From contig OY294072.1 in the NCBI GenBank assembly GCA_958510875.1, forward strand, positions 3,286,001 through 3,350,000: a stretch of DNA of 64,000 nucleotides. Reading direction: 5' to 3'. The DNA comes from Endomychus coccineus (taxonomy: Eukaryota > Arthropoda > Insecta > Coleoptera > Endomychidae). A program made the position numbers and the translations under genes. Below, in pieces: positions 1 to 10,352 of the stretch (position 1 is its first letter; the number at the start of each line of letters is the position of its first letter). The notes below the pieces were generated by a model. It saw nothing but the letters and a program-made list of their open reading frames with translations. It was not told the DNA's origin and ran no database searches.

Positions 1-74
1 CAGAATAATCACTAAAAACAAAATTAATGCACTTATGATATATAGTGAGATTGAAATGAAATAGAACAACTTAC

Positions 75-163
75 TTGTCAATCATCCACCGGCGCACTTG
101 CGTTTTCGTAAATATATCCAACCTGTTGGTCAACTCTTGAACATAATCGTCAAATTTACCCAT
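75..163 (-). CDS. possible first exon of an unidentified gene (partial)
   Basis: On the minus strand an ATG at 163 opens about 29 codons, rich in charged and polar residues (it starts MGKFDDYVQEL), and runs to a GTAAGT donor-like hexamer at 74-69. Without splicing it reaches a stop one codon later. The product is not recognised and the next exon would lie left of the window. It may be a host or transposon gene exon, or chance. Confidence 0.25.
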
Positions 164-929
164 TTTCACTATGTCACACACCCAGCTTACAAGAATACTA
201 TTTTTTCCCTATGAAGTACCTAGAGTTTTATACACACAATATTTAATCCAAAGTCCTACGAATTAAATTAGTTCCCAGGAAAAAATGATAAAGTTGTTAT
301 CGGTTGAGGAAAAAATGTATGCGGATAAATATTTCAAGGAAGTTTCTGCAATCACGCGATTTCAAATAGAATGTAACATCCTGCTTGTGGTTGTAGATCT
401 TACCAATATGAATATAACAGTCGACCGAGACTTCCTGCTTGTGGTTACAGTTAACTTATTATCATGATATAACAGGCGACGAGACATCCTACATACCGTG
501 TGAACTAACAGGAAAGTGATAAGAAGTTCCTACAGAACTCGATGTGCGCATACCTCATACCATTATCAAATCATTATTCTACTAGCTTCAGAAGTGTCTA
601 GACGTGTTTTGTTAGTGCTTAAATCAAGGTGAGTTTATTTATTGACTTGAATATTATATTCATATGTAGAGTTAATTTCTATGTACTGAATATTTATTTT
701 GCTTTTATTAAAATTGTGCAGGCTAAACTTTAACTTTTTTGAAAGTATTTATTGATCTTCTTTTATACAATTTGATTTGGTAAATATTAATAATAATAAT
801 TTGGGGTAATTTATTAATTTTCTTTTATTCAATTCGGTGTGGGTAAATTCAACACACACAAAAATAATTCTTCACTGCTAACTTCCATCGATTTGTTTTA
901 GATTTTTAAAAAATAAAGTAAAGTAAAAA
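164..929. other. AT-rich stretch with no recognised gene
   Basis: No convincing coding region. A 60-codon ORF at 285-467 has no family resemblance. The stretch precedes the first Polinton gene and should contain its 5' regulatory region and perhaps its left inverted terminal repeat. I found no inverted match to the right flank by eye. Confidence 0.5.
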
Positions 930-1220
930 ATGGATTTCTCCAAATTGAACCGTATCTCTCTCTTGCAGAGGGCAACACATACGAAAATTGCCGACTTGAA
1001 ATTAGATGTGCCACATACAATTTTAAATTTAAAAATTGTAAATACAAAGTTTGGGGAGGCTATTTTGGCAGAGTTGGAAGGAGAGCGATCGGTTTTCCTA
1101 CCCAAACGAGTAACACCAGCGCTTCTCCCCCTCATCGAGGACATCAATAGGGCAGAACACAGCCCTAATATATCGAGGGAAAGAGGCCATCGGGACAGGA
1201 AAATCCTGCTCAAAAATTGA
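930..1220 (+). pseudogene. small conserved Polinton-type protein, frameshifted near its C-terminus
   Basis: The first ATG follows an A-rich leader. The 96-codon product starts MDFSKLNRISLLQ and contains FLPKRVTP near residue 58. From memory this resembles a short protein that recurs beside polymerase B in insect Polintons and is often left uncharacterised; an OB-fold ssDNA-binding role is a guess. The last ~17 residues look out of family, while another frame from about 1,175 to 1,255 reads more naturally, so a one-base shift near 1,170 is likely. It lies 145 bp upstream of the polymerase on the same strand. Confidence 0.5.
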
Positions 1221-1364
1221 ATTCTGCGAATTGTCCTCCCCAAGGAGTTGAGAGCCTTCCAGCACCACCAGGGAACAACCCTCCTGTGTACTACTACTAC
1301 TACTTTTATACATTTCATAAGGTGGGCTGCTTGTTTATTATAAAATATGGTTTAAATCGCTAAG

Positions 1365-4300
1365 ATGAGTGGGGAGATCGTTAATATTATCAACGAGGCT
1401 CAAAAGGATTTGTTAAAATCAAAATTATCCCCTCAGGAAATAACGAAGTGGATAGGTTTCTGTACTAAGTACATTAGAACCTTTACCAAACATATAACAA
1501 AGGATACTTTGAACCTGTCGTGTAAGAATCAATTGCAATGTAATATCGGCCATTTAAAAAGATTCAAAATTTTATTAGAGATGCGAAATAAACCCCCTAC
1601 AACTAATAAGAACCGTAGTGAGCGAATTCGTTGGGAGGATGGTAAATGTGCATTTTCCCAACGAATTCGAACTGGCTTTATAACAAACATTTCTCATTTA
1701 GACCCATTAAATTTTTTATATGATGCCTTTCATCTGTTTCGCCCTAGAATCACCAAAATTTTACATACTTACAATTTTATCAAGGTAAACACTACTTTTT
1801 GTGGGGAATATATGCGAATTAATGCGATCGACGAGCTTATCCAAACAGAATATAAATATTTCCACACAAAATCCGCCCCAATAGATTCTTTTACAAATTT
1901 ATTGGAGTGGTTCAAGGAGCATGTTATCGATAAACTCCAAGTAAAGCTGGATGATTTTTTGGAACGAGACTCGGGGTGGAGTCTTAGGGAGGTTATCAGT
2001 TTGGGCATAAATATTAATAAACATGAAGTCATCAATTCTGGGTCCTCTTATATAGTTCTCCCAAAAGAGATACTTCAAAAGCATGCTGTTATTAATGTTA
2101 AAAATTATGACGAGTACTGTTTTGCCTGGGCAGTAACAGCTGGACTACACCCTAGTACTAACCCGCATTCCGATCGTGTTTCTTCATACCCCCATTTTAG
2201 TAATGTTTTAAATTTACAAAATCTAACATTTCCCCTACCTATATCTCAAATTCCAACTTTCGAGAAGAATAACGATATTTCAATTCATGTGTTTGTTTTG
2301 GAATTATGTGGAGGAGGAAGAGGAGGAGGTAATGAGCAGGATGAGGAACAGGGAGAGAAATTTAAGGTTCTCCCTGCATATTTAACTAAAAATAAATTAG
2401 ATAGACATTTCAATTTACTATTAATCCAAGATAAATATTATCGGGATGTAGAACCTGCGAAATCCCCAAATTTCATTGACCCCACAGTTAAATTTCACTA
2501 TTGCCTAATTAAAAATTTATCAAGACTTGTAAATTCTCAAATTACCACACGCAACAAAACTTATTTGTGCGATAGATGTTTAAATAATTTCAAGAGTGAG
2601 AATAAGTATAAAAATCACGTTGAGGATTGTGGTAAAATGAACATGTGTAAAATAACATTCCCTCAGGATGATTATTTAAAATTTAAGAATCACTCAAACA
2701 AACTACCCATACCATTTATTATTTATTTTGACTTTGAGGCTCTCCTATTACCTATTCAGAACTGCCCTCAATCTAATGTAAGTTCATATACGAACAAAAC
2801 TCAACTAAACGAGGCGTATAGTGTTGGCTATTATTTAAAATGTCAATTCAACAATTCTCTATCACGATTTGATAGCTATAGAGGATCAGACCCTGCCAAA
2901 TGGTTGACAGATCAGTTAGATAAAATTGGGGAATTTATCGATCTAAAACTTAAATCTATTGTACCTATAGACTTGAATGGTATTAGTTTACTTGATATTA
3001 TGAAATAAACGAAATGCCATATTTGCGAGAGAAAGTTCGAAGAGGGGGATGTTCGGGTTAAAGATCATTGCCACTTCACGGGAAAATATCGAGGATTAGC
3101 CCATCAAGACTGCAACCTAAATTATAAATATCGATTCGTGGTACCTGTTGTGGCTCATAACCTCAGCGGGTACGATATGTTTTTGCTAATTCGAGATATT
3201 GCCAAAACGTCCAAGCAGAATATTCAAGTACTCCCCATCAATAAAGAGAAGTATATAAGTTTCACTAGAAGCACCAAAAATTCGGTGGTTAAATTCCGTT
3301 TCATAGATTCATGTAGGTTTTTAGATTCAAGTTTAGATAAATTAGTTTCTTATTTGAATGTGAGTGACTTGAGTATTCTGAAAAGCGAGTTTGCGCACTT
3401 ATCCGATGAAAAATTTAAATTATTAACTCGTAAGGGAGTATTTCCCTATGAGCACTTAGATGATTGGAGTAAATTGAACGAGGAAAATCTTCCTCCAATT
3501 GAGAAATTTTTTAATAAATTACGCGACGAATCGATAAGTGAGGATGATTATAGGCATGCTCAAACAATTTGGACTAGTTTTAATTGCAGAAATTTAGGTG
3601 ATTATTCAGATTTATATTTGAAAACAGATGTTTTATTATTGGCAGATGTATTTGAGAATTTCCGCAGCAAATGTATAGATCTTTTTGCTTTAGATCCGGC
3701 CCACTATTTCACGGTTCCCTCCTTCACGTGGGACTGTATGTTGAAATATACAAATGTGTCTTTATTACAATATTTGAAAGACATCGATATGGTCTTATTT
3801 GTGGAGAAGGGAATTCGTGGAGGTGTGAGTCAATGCAGTAATCGATTTGCAAAGGCCAATAATAAATACATGAATAATCACGACCCCGAAAAGGAGACAA
3901 GTTATCTCATGTATTTCGATGTATGCAATCTATATGGGTGGGCTATGATTCAATATTTACCATATGATGGGTTCGAGTGGGTTGAAAACCTCGATGATGT
4001 AGACGTCAGAAACGTCTCAGACGAAAGTCCAATTGGTTACATATTGGAAGTCGATTTGGAATACCCACCTGAACTACATGATCTGCACAAAGATCTCCCT
4101 CTTTGCCCGACACATACAGCACCACCCAACAGCAAATTACCTAAATTATTAACAACTCTCCACAATAAAACTAAATATATCATTCACTATCAAAATTTAA
4201 AACAATGTTTGACGCTGGGGATGGTGCTGAAAAAAGTCCATAGGATTTTAAAATTTAAGCAAGCCCCGTGGCTTAAAGCGTACATAGATCTTAACACTAG

Positions 4301-5087
4301 ATTGAGGGCAGCTTCTAAGAATGCGTTTGAAATAGCTCTCTTCAAGTTGCTAATCAACGCAATTTTCGGTAAATCTATGGAAAATGTACGAAAGCATAGA
4401 CTAGTTAGATTAGTTAATAGATGGTATGGACCCTTTGGGGCTCGCTATTATATTTCACAACCTAATTTCAATAGCAGTAAGATATTTGAGGAGAATTTGG
4501 TAGCTATAGAACAGAATAAATTAGAAGTCCTATTTAACAAACCCATTTATGTGGGGATGTCCATTTTGGACATTTCCAAAACCTGTGTTTACAATTTTCA
4601 TTATGGCTTCATGTTAAAATTATATAAAGACCCAGGATTGATGCGATTATGTTACACTGATACTGACAGTTTCATTTACCACATTATAACGAACGATGAC
4701 ATTTATGAGACAATTATAAATAAGAATATTGAAAAATTTGACACTAGTGATTATGCCCTAGACAACCTCTTTAAGATTCCACAGGTCAACAAAAAAGTAG
4801 TAGGCTTAATGAAGGACGAGAATAAAGGCCTCCTCATGGATAAGTTCGTCGGTTTGAGGGCAAAAATGTACAGCTTCACTGTTCAAAATCAAAATCGTGA
4901 TGATGACTTCACAAAGAAAGCCAAAGGGGTGCGCGAGTATGTCTTACGGAATACGATAACGTTCGAAGACTATGTTAGATGTTTGGAAGAAAACAGAAAT
5001 GTATCGCGTGCAGAGATCTATCCGCTCTTTCGACTTAAAGCTTTATACCATAGAGCAAAACAAAATCTGTTTGAGCCCCTTCGATAA
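1365..5087 (+). pseudogene. pPolB: protein-primed family B DNA polymerase (Polinton), one in-frame stop
   Basis: The reading frame spans about 1,240 codons, a typical Polinton polymerase length, interrupted only by TAA at 3,006-3,008 (codon 548). In order it shows: a Cys/His cluster (CDRC...H...C) near residue 400; Exo I DFEA near 455; an endonuclease VII-like zinc cluster (CHIC...DHCH.TG.YRG.AH..CN) at 550-587 just after the stop; Exo II HNLSGYD near 597; Exo III YLKTDVLLLAD near 750; palm motif A DVCNLYGWAM near 851; motif B NAIFGKSMEN near 997; and motif C YTDTDSF near 1,096. This polymerase replicates the element using a protein primer. It is transcribed toward, and converges with, the leftward block ending at 5,367. 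A single nonsense change with every catalytic motif kept points to recent inactivation. Confidence 0.94.
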
Positions 5088-5220
5088 TAAAAGGGTAATA
5101 TTGGGGGACAAAACAAGCACTCTTCCTTATGGTCATTATTCTTTAGGTTAGAATTAAGATTTTTTTTTCAATTCTAAAAGATATATGTATTTTTGTTTCA
5201 AAATTATAGGTTAAATTGTT

Positions 5221-5270
5221 ATTATTATTATATTATATTATATTATATTATATTATATTATATTATATAT
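5221..5270. repeat. TATAT-type microsatellite
   Basis: About 50 bp of near-perfect (TATAT)n follow the polymerase 3' end, in the AT-rich gap between convergent genes. The surrounding 5,088-5,366 holds no gene. Confidence 0.9.
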
Positions 5271-5366
5271 GTGTACTTTTTTTCCAACTATTTTTTTATC
5301 TAAATAAATATTTTATGTGGAAGTTTGGATGTTTTAATAAAACCAAAAATAATAGCATCAATTCTT

Positions 5367-6066
5367 TTATTGTTCTAAATCATACAGAACTTTATTCTTA
5401 TAGAAAAATGACATTTCTCTAAGTGTATTGCTTAATAAACAGTCGAGCGAAATACCGATGAAACAATACAAGAGGGCCATTTCATCGGGCTGCTGCTGCT
5501 GCTGTGGGTCTCTCATACTTTTAATCATATCAATAACATTATGATAGTATGTGGAAAATCCAAAATGTTCGAGAAAAGACACTCGATGCAATTAGCACTC
5601 CATCGTTGATTCGAATAATTTCTCGAACATCTTCCTCACACAACCACACATGGATATTATGCTTTGTAACTTGAAGTAATTTAACATTATTGAAGTACAC
5701 AAGTTGGACTATTTGGCTGTATTCATCAGATAATATGGGTGTAGCATCGAAATCTGATCGTAAACTTGCGAAGAACTCGATGATTTTCACTCGGAGAATA
5801 TCGATTAAATCGATCCATTCTAGCAGGCTAAAGCTGAGTTTGCAATTTTGAACGTATTGAACGAGTGAGATTGTAGGTGAGAAGGTTCGTACAGGACTCA
5901 ATCCACATTTGATTTCATAATTTGCCCCCACCAACGGGTACGTTGTATTCATCAATAGGAATGGTTCATCTTTTGCCTTCATCTCGAACTCTTCTAAAAT
6001 ATGATCCAACTCAGAACAGTTGCTGCTGCTGCTGCTATCTTCATCAACACTAGCCTGGGACAACAT
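5367..6066 (-). pseudogene. unassigned Polinton gene, frameshift near 5,580
   Basis: Two overlapping minus-strand frames, 6,066-5,539 and 5,591-5,367, appear to be one gene broken by a one- or two-base shift around 5,560-5,600. The ATG at 6,066 is the first methionine; the frame stays open upstream only with a GTG at 6,099. The N-terminus is low complexity (a serine run near residue 12), followed by a hydrophobic/acidic globular stretch (LSFSLLEWIDLIDIL). The shifted tail contains FLEHFGFSTYYHNVIDMIK and a glutamine run. No domain recognised. It is the last gene of the leftward block. Confidence 0.5.
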
Positions 6067-6127
6067 CTTATTAAAACTGTTCTGGATTGTTCGATTCACC
6101 AGAACCTAACCCTCGCTCACAAAATAT

Positions 6128-6757
6128 TTACTTGCACATGCGCAGGTCATTAGCAGCATATTTCTTTGATTTGATTGGAAGTTTGGATGAGAACATCGAA
6201 GCATAAAACTTGAAGTGTGGGGGAGGAGAAAATTTGTGGTGTTGGTTGCGTAGTCCATCGACTATGTATGAGTCAAAGAAGAAAGTTTTATTAGAAGTTC
6301 CTCTACGAATCCCTCGTAGATCCATTATTTCACAGCGGTAAGGCAGAAGCGCGATCCGATAAAAGTCAACATCAATTTCATGTAGCACTTTGAAACAATC
6401 AAGTATATAGGACCGAGGTTTTGGGGTTATACCAGGAATTTGATGTAATATAAATTTCTTCCATCTATTTTCGTATATAAAGTAGCCTTCAACATTCATA
6501 TCAATTATCTCCCAATCGTTTTCGGGTGGGTTGAAATCTCCTCCAAAATAGAAAATATCCACATAACCACATTCCTTCACAGCCCCAATAACGAACGTTA
6601 CAAATTCTCCGGCGATTATCCAATTTTTAGATGGTAATTGTAATTCTTCAAGGGTTTCCATCAAATTTGGAGGACATGCTACACTTATAAATTGTTTTGC
6701 ATCGTACACGGTGGTAAGTACATTATGAACAAAACTGTTGTATAATTGCAAAGACAT
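6128..6757 (-). CDS. unassigned protein, possibly nucleotidyltransferase-fold
   Basis: The ATG at 6,757 is preferred; a longer in-frame extension to 6,805 would need GTG. The ~209-residue frame is intact. The stretch WIIAGEFVTFVIGA followed by YVDIFYFGGDF looks like the G[GS]-x(n)-[DE]hD core of nucleotidyltransferases, and a later DVDFYRIALL fits a third strand, but the usual GG/GS is GE and the acidic pair is incomplete. I therefore infer a derived or inactive fold at most. It lies between the integrase and the gene at 5,367-6,066 on the same strand. No paralogue is visible in the second Polinton here. Confidence 0.55.
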   Translation of the reverse strand: MSLQLYNSFVHNVLTTVYDAKQFISVACPPNLMETLEELQLPSKNWIIAGEFVTFVIGAVKECGYVDIFYFGGDFNPPENDWEIIDMNVEGYFIYENRWKKFILHQIPGITPKPRSYILDCFKVLHEIDVDFYRIALLPYRCEIMDLRGIRRGTSNKTFFFDSYIVDGLRNQHHKFSPPPHFKFYASMFSSKLPIKSKKYAANDLRMCK

Positions 6758-6848
6758 TTTCGCGCAGACTGATTCGATTATTTGACTTCCACTGGGTTGA
6801 ACCACCAGTCAAATATTTTATTAGGAAGACATGCGCAGCAGCAGTACA

Positions 6849-7767
6849 TTATACAACATCAGAATTTTCAATCCAACTTTTCTCTTTTATACCATACCAT
6901 TTTACATACATTTTATCACCCTTTTTCCGAAGCACCTTCTCAATCAAATAAACATCGGGCTGTTTGGTTTTCTGTAATTCTTCCTCGTAGAAACAGCCGC
7001 TGATTGGTGCGTTGGTCATATCTTCTAGTAGATATGTGACCGGGTTGGTAATTTTAACTTTGATGATTTTAAATAATTCCGCACTCCAATTGGGCGTAAA
7101 TCCCTTCTCAAAAATATGTTTAGCTTTACTTATTCGCACAATATCCCCTACGTGGTATTTGTGAGGTAGGGCCAACTTAATGTGCGAGTAAGATTGTTTC
7201 AATATACGACTTTCATTCTGTTTCGTAACCTTAAACGGAGCCATTTTTATAGTTCTATGTTTACGATGATTATATTTTTCGGTGACTTCAGGGAGTGTAT
7301 CCACCCATTTGTATTTCCCACTCAGACTGAATTGCTTGTAGATCGCTCCTTTCAACGTTCGAATGACGCGTTCAGCAATGGCGGCTTTCTTCACAGAATA
7401 CGTATTATAATGGTTGATTTTATGTTTTTTCATTAGCTCGTCAAAGTGCCTGTTGAAGTTTTCCCTGATCGCTTTGTAGGTTCCTAGGCGTACGATGTGA
7501 TCCTTCTAGCAATATAGAACTGACCGCTTTCCGAACCTCTTCGGCTGATTTCGTTTTCAGCGGGCGTGTCCACAGAAATTTCGAGAAGCAATCGATCACC
7601 ACCAAAATGTATTTAAATCCACGATTTTCGCGCGCATAATTACCCATTTCAGCAAGATCCATTTGCCACAAGTCATCCAAGCCTTTTATGATTGTTCTGC
7701 GACGTTTAAAATTCTTTCGAACAGGCTTATGAAGCTCATCAACCACCTGCGCTTTACCCCTCATCAT
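6849..7767 (-). pseudogene. INT: Polinton retroviral-type integrase with chromodomain, one frameshift
   Basis: Inserts the element into host DNA as a DDE strand-transferase. Two frames, 7,767-7,441 and 7,433-6,849, are joined by a one-base shift at about 7,458. The first holds the start (MMRGKAQVVDELHKPVRKNF) and catalytic DLWQMDLAEM and LQSDQG aspartates. The second holds the catalytic glutamate in AIAERVIRTLKG, an SH3-like segment (YHVGDIVRISK) and a C-terminal chromodomain (VYLIEKVLRKKG...YVKWYG). The ATG at 7,767 overlaps the upstream gene's stop by 4 bp, so the leftward genes look co-transcribed or very compact. A chromodomain at this position is usual for Polinton integrases and may guide target choice. 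Confidence 0.92.
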
Positions 7768-8699
7768 TTTTTTGGGTCGATCGGTGTTGTCGGAGCTAAT
7801 AACTTTTGTGGTGGTGGAGAGGTGGTAGTAGCTCTTTTATAAGGATGATATGGAGGTATCTGTAGAAATGTGGATAGTCTTTTTTCTACGCCAGCCATGT
7901 CTATTTGTTCAATTTTCGATATTTCGCTTCTAATGTCCTGTGTACTTTGGTTTACGGTGGTGTAATTCGATCTAGATGTCTGCTCAATACTACTAAGCGT
8001 TTTATAGTCCAATTCTATGGTTATAAGTTTACTATTGATGGTCTGTATACTATCGAATAGGTCGTTATATTTCGAACTGTTTTCTTGATCGTTACTAACA
8101 AGTGTTTTATAGTCTTCACGTATTTTCTTCAATAATTTCTCAAGATTTACCTCATTTGCTTTATTAGTTTTGAACGATGCTATCATACCATCTACAAGTT
8201 TTTCAATTTTAATTCTATTTTGTGTTGTAGAAGCAATCAGAGAGTCTGTGAATTTTTTATTTTCGATGTGAAGGTACCCACCCTCATTATGTATACTCTG
8301 TTTTATAGCTGTAGAGTTGACATCACTTTGATTTTTGTATGACTGTATTTCGGTATAAAGGATCTTCAAATCTTCGCGAAGTGCATCTATTAATCGTGTT
8401 AAACTTGGAATTGAGGAATTCGTGATGTTATTGACGTTTATATGAATGGCTGCATACTTCGCCAAAACTTCACTTAAATTCGCATTCACTCTAGTGATAG
8501 TGTTATCTACATATGCTTTGTTTGCAACATCATTATCCGAGATAGGTATTTTCACATTACAAATTTTCAAATTTTCCATATCCACATCACCTTCGGGCGT
8601 ATGCCTTAAAATGTTCATAAACATCGATCTGCGTTTGAAAACGTCGACGATGCTATCACCTGACAACGCTGATCGTCTACCGAACTTATCAAGACTCAT
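7764..8699 (-). CDS. fibre-like coiled-coil protein
   Basis: Intact 311-codon frame with an ATG at 8,699. Residues ~36-67 contain DMENLKICNVKIPISDNDV followed by ANKAYVD, the phase-setting motif seen in tail-fibre and spike-like proteins. It is followed by about 200 residues of heptad-rich sequence and a Pro/Thr-rich tail. I infer a trimeric fibre or attachment-type virion protein. A paralogue with the same N-terminal motif (DMENRRLCNVKSP) lies at 59,360-60,004. It sits between the DUF8207-like gene and the integrase in both copies. Confidence 0.7.
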   Translation of the reverse strand: MSLDKFGRRSALSGDSIVDVFKRRSMFMNILRHTPEGDVDMENLKICNVKIPISDNDVANKAYVDNTITRVNANLSEVLAKYAAIHINVNNITNSSIPSLTRLIDALREDLKILYTEIQSYKNQSDVNSTAIKQSIHNEGGYLHIENKKFTDSLIASTTQNRIKIEKLVDGMIASFKTNKANEVNLEKLLKKIREDYKTLVSNDQENSSKYNDLFDSIQTINSKLITIELDYKTLSSIEQTSRSNYTTVNQSTQDIRSEISKIEQIDMAGVEKRLSTFLQIPPYHPYKRATTTSPPPQKLLAPTTPIDPKK

Positions 8700-8732
8700 T
8701 ATATAAATGGTGTTGGGTTGAAGTATCCAGTA

Positions 8733-9614
8733 CTAATATATGATGTTTGCCTCTCTTAGTTCATTTATTATAGCAACAATTTCATTATCGTGCGAAGTAT
8801 TTCCAGCTTGTTGTGATGCCATCAGTAGTTTTAGTCGGTCCACCAGCTCGTTTGGATCATCCCAAAAAATATATTCCATAGGCTTCTTGTTGTATGTTAA
8901 ATGTAAACCGCTACCGCTTGCTGCTGCTGTCGAAGTCGTCTTCGACGACGATACAGAGGCTGAGCTGAACATAGGTTTAATTATGGACATGTACTTTATC
9001 GCACTGGTACCCTTCGAACGACCATTAACATTTTTATGTGCATTTGTTAACCTCAAAATTTCTTTGTATGCTGCTCGATCGTTATTCGTGAATTTTGTGG
9101 GTGTTTTGTAGAATATGAGATCGTACAATCCAGGTGTTCCCTTTGCGCTATATCCTGCAGTTTCGATATTCTCCCCAAATATTATCTTTTTAACACCTAG
9201 AATCCAACCGGCAGAGCTAGCATCATAAACAGGTCCATATACTTTATCGATTTTCTTGTTGTTTTCCCAATGCTCTTGAACGTATTTACGAACTTGTGGG
9301 GGGTAATGTGCGAGTGAAGGTTCAATCTCAGTCATGGCATCATCGAACGCGTCATCCTCCTCTCCCCCCTCTTCTTCTTCTTCTTCTTCATCGTTATCTT
9401 TAGGTTCTAATTTTATTTCTTTTTTCATTAACTGCGCAGTAGGATGTTTAATTTTTTTAACGATCGCTTTCAATGGTGTGGCGATAGGTTTGAACAGTTG
9501 TTCTATTGATTCGTCCTCTTCAGATTTACCTAGCTTCAAGGCCAAATATTTCTTCCTTATAGACTTACTCAATTCGAAGATTTTTCGCTTACGTGCTAAC
9601 TGATCGGCGTCCAT
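8733..9614 (-). CDS. conserved Polinton protein (DUF8207-like)
   Basis: Intact 293-codon frame with an ATG at 9,614. It has a basic N-terminal helix region (KIFELSKSIRKKYLALKLGK), an acidic run of glutamates near residue 78, then a conserved C-terminal domain with GTPGLYDLIFYKTP, LRLTNAHKNVNG and EYIFWDDPNELVDRLKLLMA ending ELREANIIY. From memory this C-terminal pattern matches the family called DUF8207 in insect annotations; its function is unknown. Its constant place between ATPase and fibre-like genes suggests a virion or packaging role. The paralogue is at 58,329-59,367. Confidence 0.75.
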   Translation of the reverse strand: MDADQLARKRKIFELSKSIRKKYLALKLGKSEEDESIEQLFKPIATPLKAIVKKIKHPTAQLMKKEIKLEPKDNDEEEEEEEGGEEDDAFDDAMTEIEPSLAHYPPQVRKYVQEHWENNKKIDKVYGPVYDASSAGWILGVKKIIFGENIETAGYSAKGTPGLYDLIFYKTPTKFTNNDRAAYKEILRLTNAHKNVNGRSKGTSAIKYMSIIKPMFSSASVSSSKTTSTAAASGSGLHLTYNKKPMEYIFWDDPNELVDRLKLLMASQQAGNTSHDNEIVAIINELREANIIY

Positions 9615-9640
9615 CTTGTATTTGGACTAAAATTAACAAT

Positions 9641-10330
9641 TCACGTTTTTATATATACGTAGAAACCTTTGCGGTATCTACCATCGTTCAAGTCGAAATC
9701 CTTTGCAATGACCAAAGTTCCGAAATTATCCGTCCAGCACATGGCGCACATCTTCTTGAACTGATTGAAATCGATGTCGGGCGATACGTGCTCATCAAAT
9801 ACATGCTTCAAATTGATCTCGTCCTGCTTAAAAAGAACGATCAAATTACAATTGTCGCGAATCAATTGTTTTGGTATTTTCGAGTACGTTTGACACAGAT
9901 ATGCCGCATCGATATTCTTATGTCTACACATGGAATAGTATTCCCGAATTTTTTGTTGGCCCTCGCACGCGATGTCATCAAAAAGGAATATGGAATTAGC
10001 TTTAGCCTCGTTCGGGCTTATTATTTCCTCGTTGTCCTTATAGGGAAATTAGCCGACACCTTTAACTCGATCTAAAACTTCCTGTAACAGTTGATACTTG
10101 GGTTGATACAACGACTTTGAGTATACGTAGACGTTTTTGAACTTTGCCCCATTTGGATTGAATAATAGCGATAACATCACGTTCGTTTTACCACACCCAC
10201 TAGGTCCACAAATTATAGCGCGAAAAGAGTCGGGTAACAATTTACCATGTTTACCTATGCGATTAGTAGTCGCCGACCCAAGGTCTAAATTTTCGATGTG
10301 CAGTGTCTGCTCTTGTTGAACGATCTTCAT
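9641..10330 (-). pseudogene. ATPase: A32/FtsK-HerA-type genome-packaging ATPase, one in-frame stop
   Basis: Drives DNA packaging into the capsid in related viruses. The frame from ATG 10,330 to 9,641 is continuous except for TAA at 10,051-10,049 (codon 94). Walker A is IICGPSGCGKTNVM near residue 40; Walker B is SIFLFDDI just after the stop. The C-terminal LIVLFKQDEINLKHVFDEHV and RYRKGFYVYI are kept. The intact paralogue at 57,594-58,286 has a sense codon at the stop position. Its ATG is only 22 bp from the first ATG of the divergent PLA2/pX gene, so both promoters are compressed into this gap or the coding ends. Confidence 0.92.
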
Positions 10331-10352
10331 ATTGTGAGGTAGTTTGAATCTT

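Noticed and set aside
1..930. Left Polinton terminal inverted repeat
   Set aside because: Expected near here, but I found no convincing inverted match to the right flank by eye.
878..1318. Minus-strand ORFs opposite the small conserved gene
   Set aside because: Antisense shadow of a better supported + strand gene; no family resemblance.
8740..9603. Plus-strand Ser-rich ORFs opposite the DUF8207-like gene
   Set aside because: Antisense of the Glu-rich stretch and conserved domain; the minus strand has a paralogue at 58,329.
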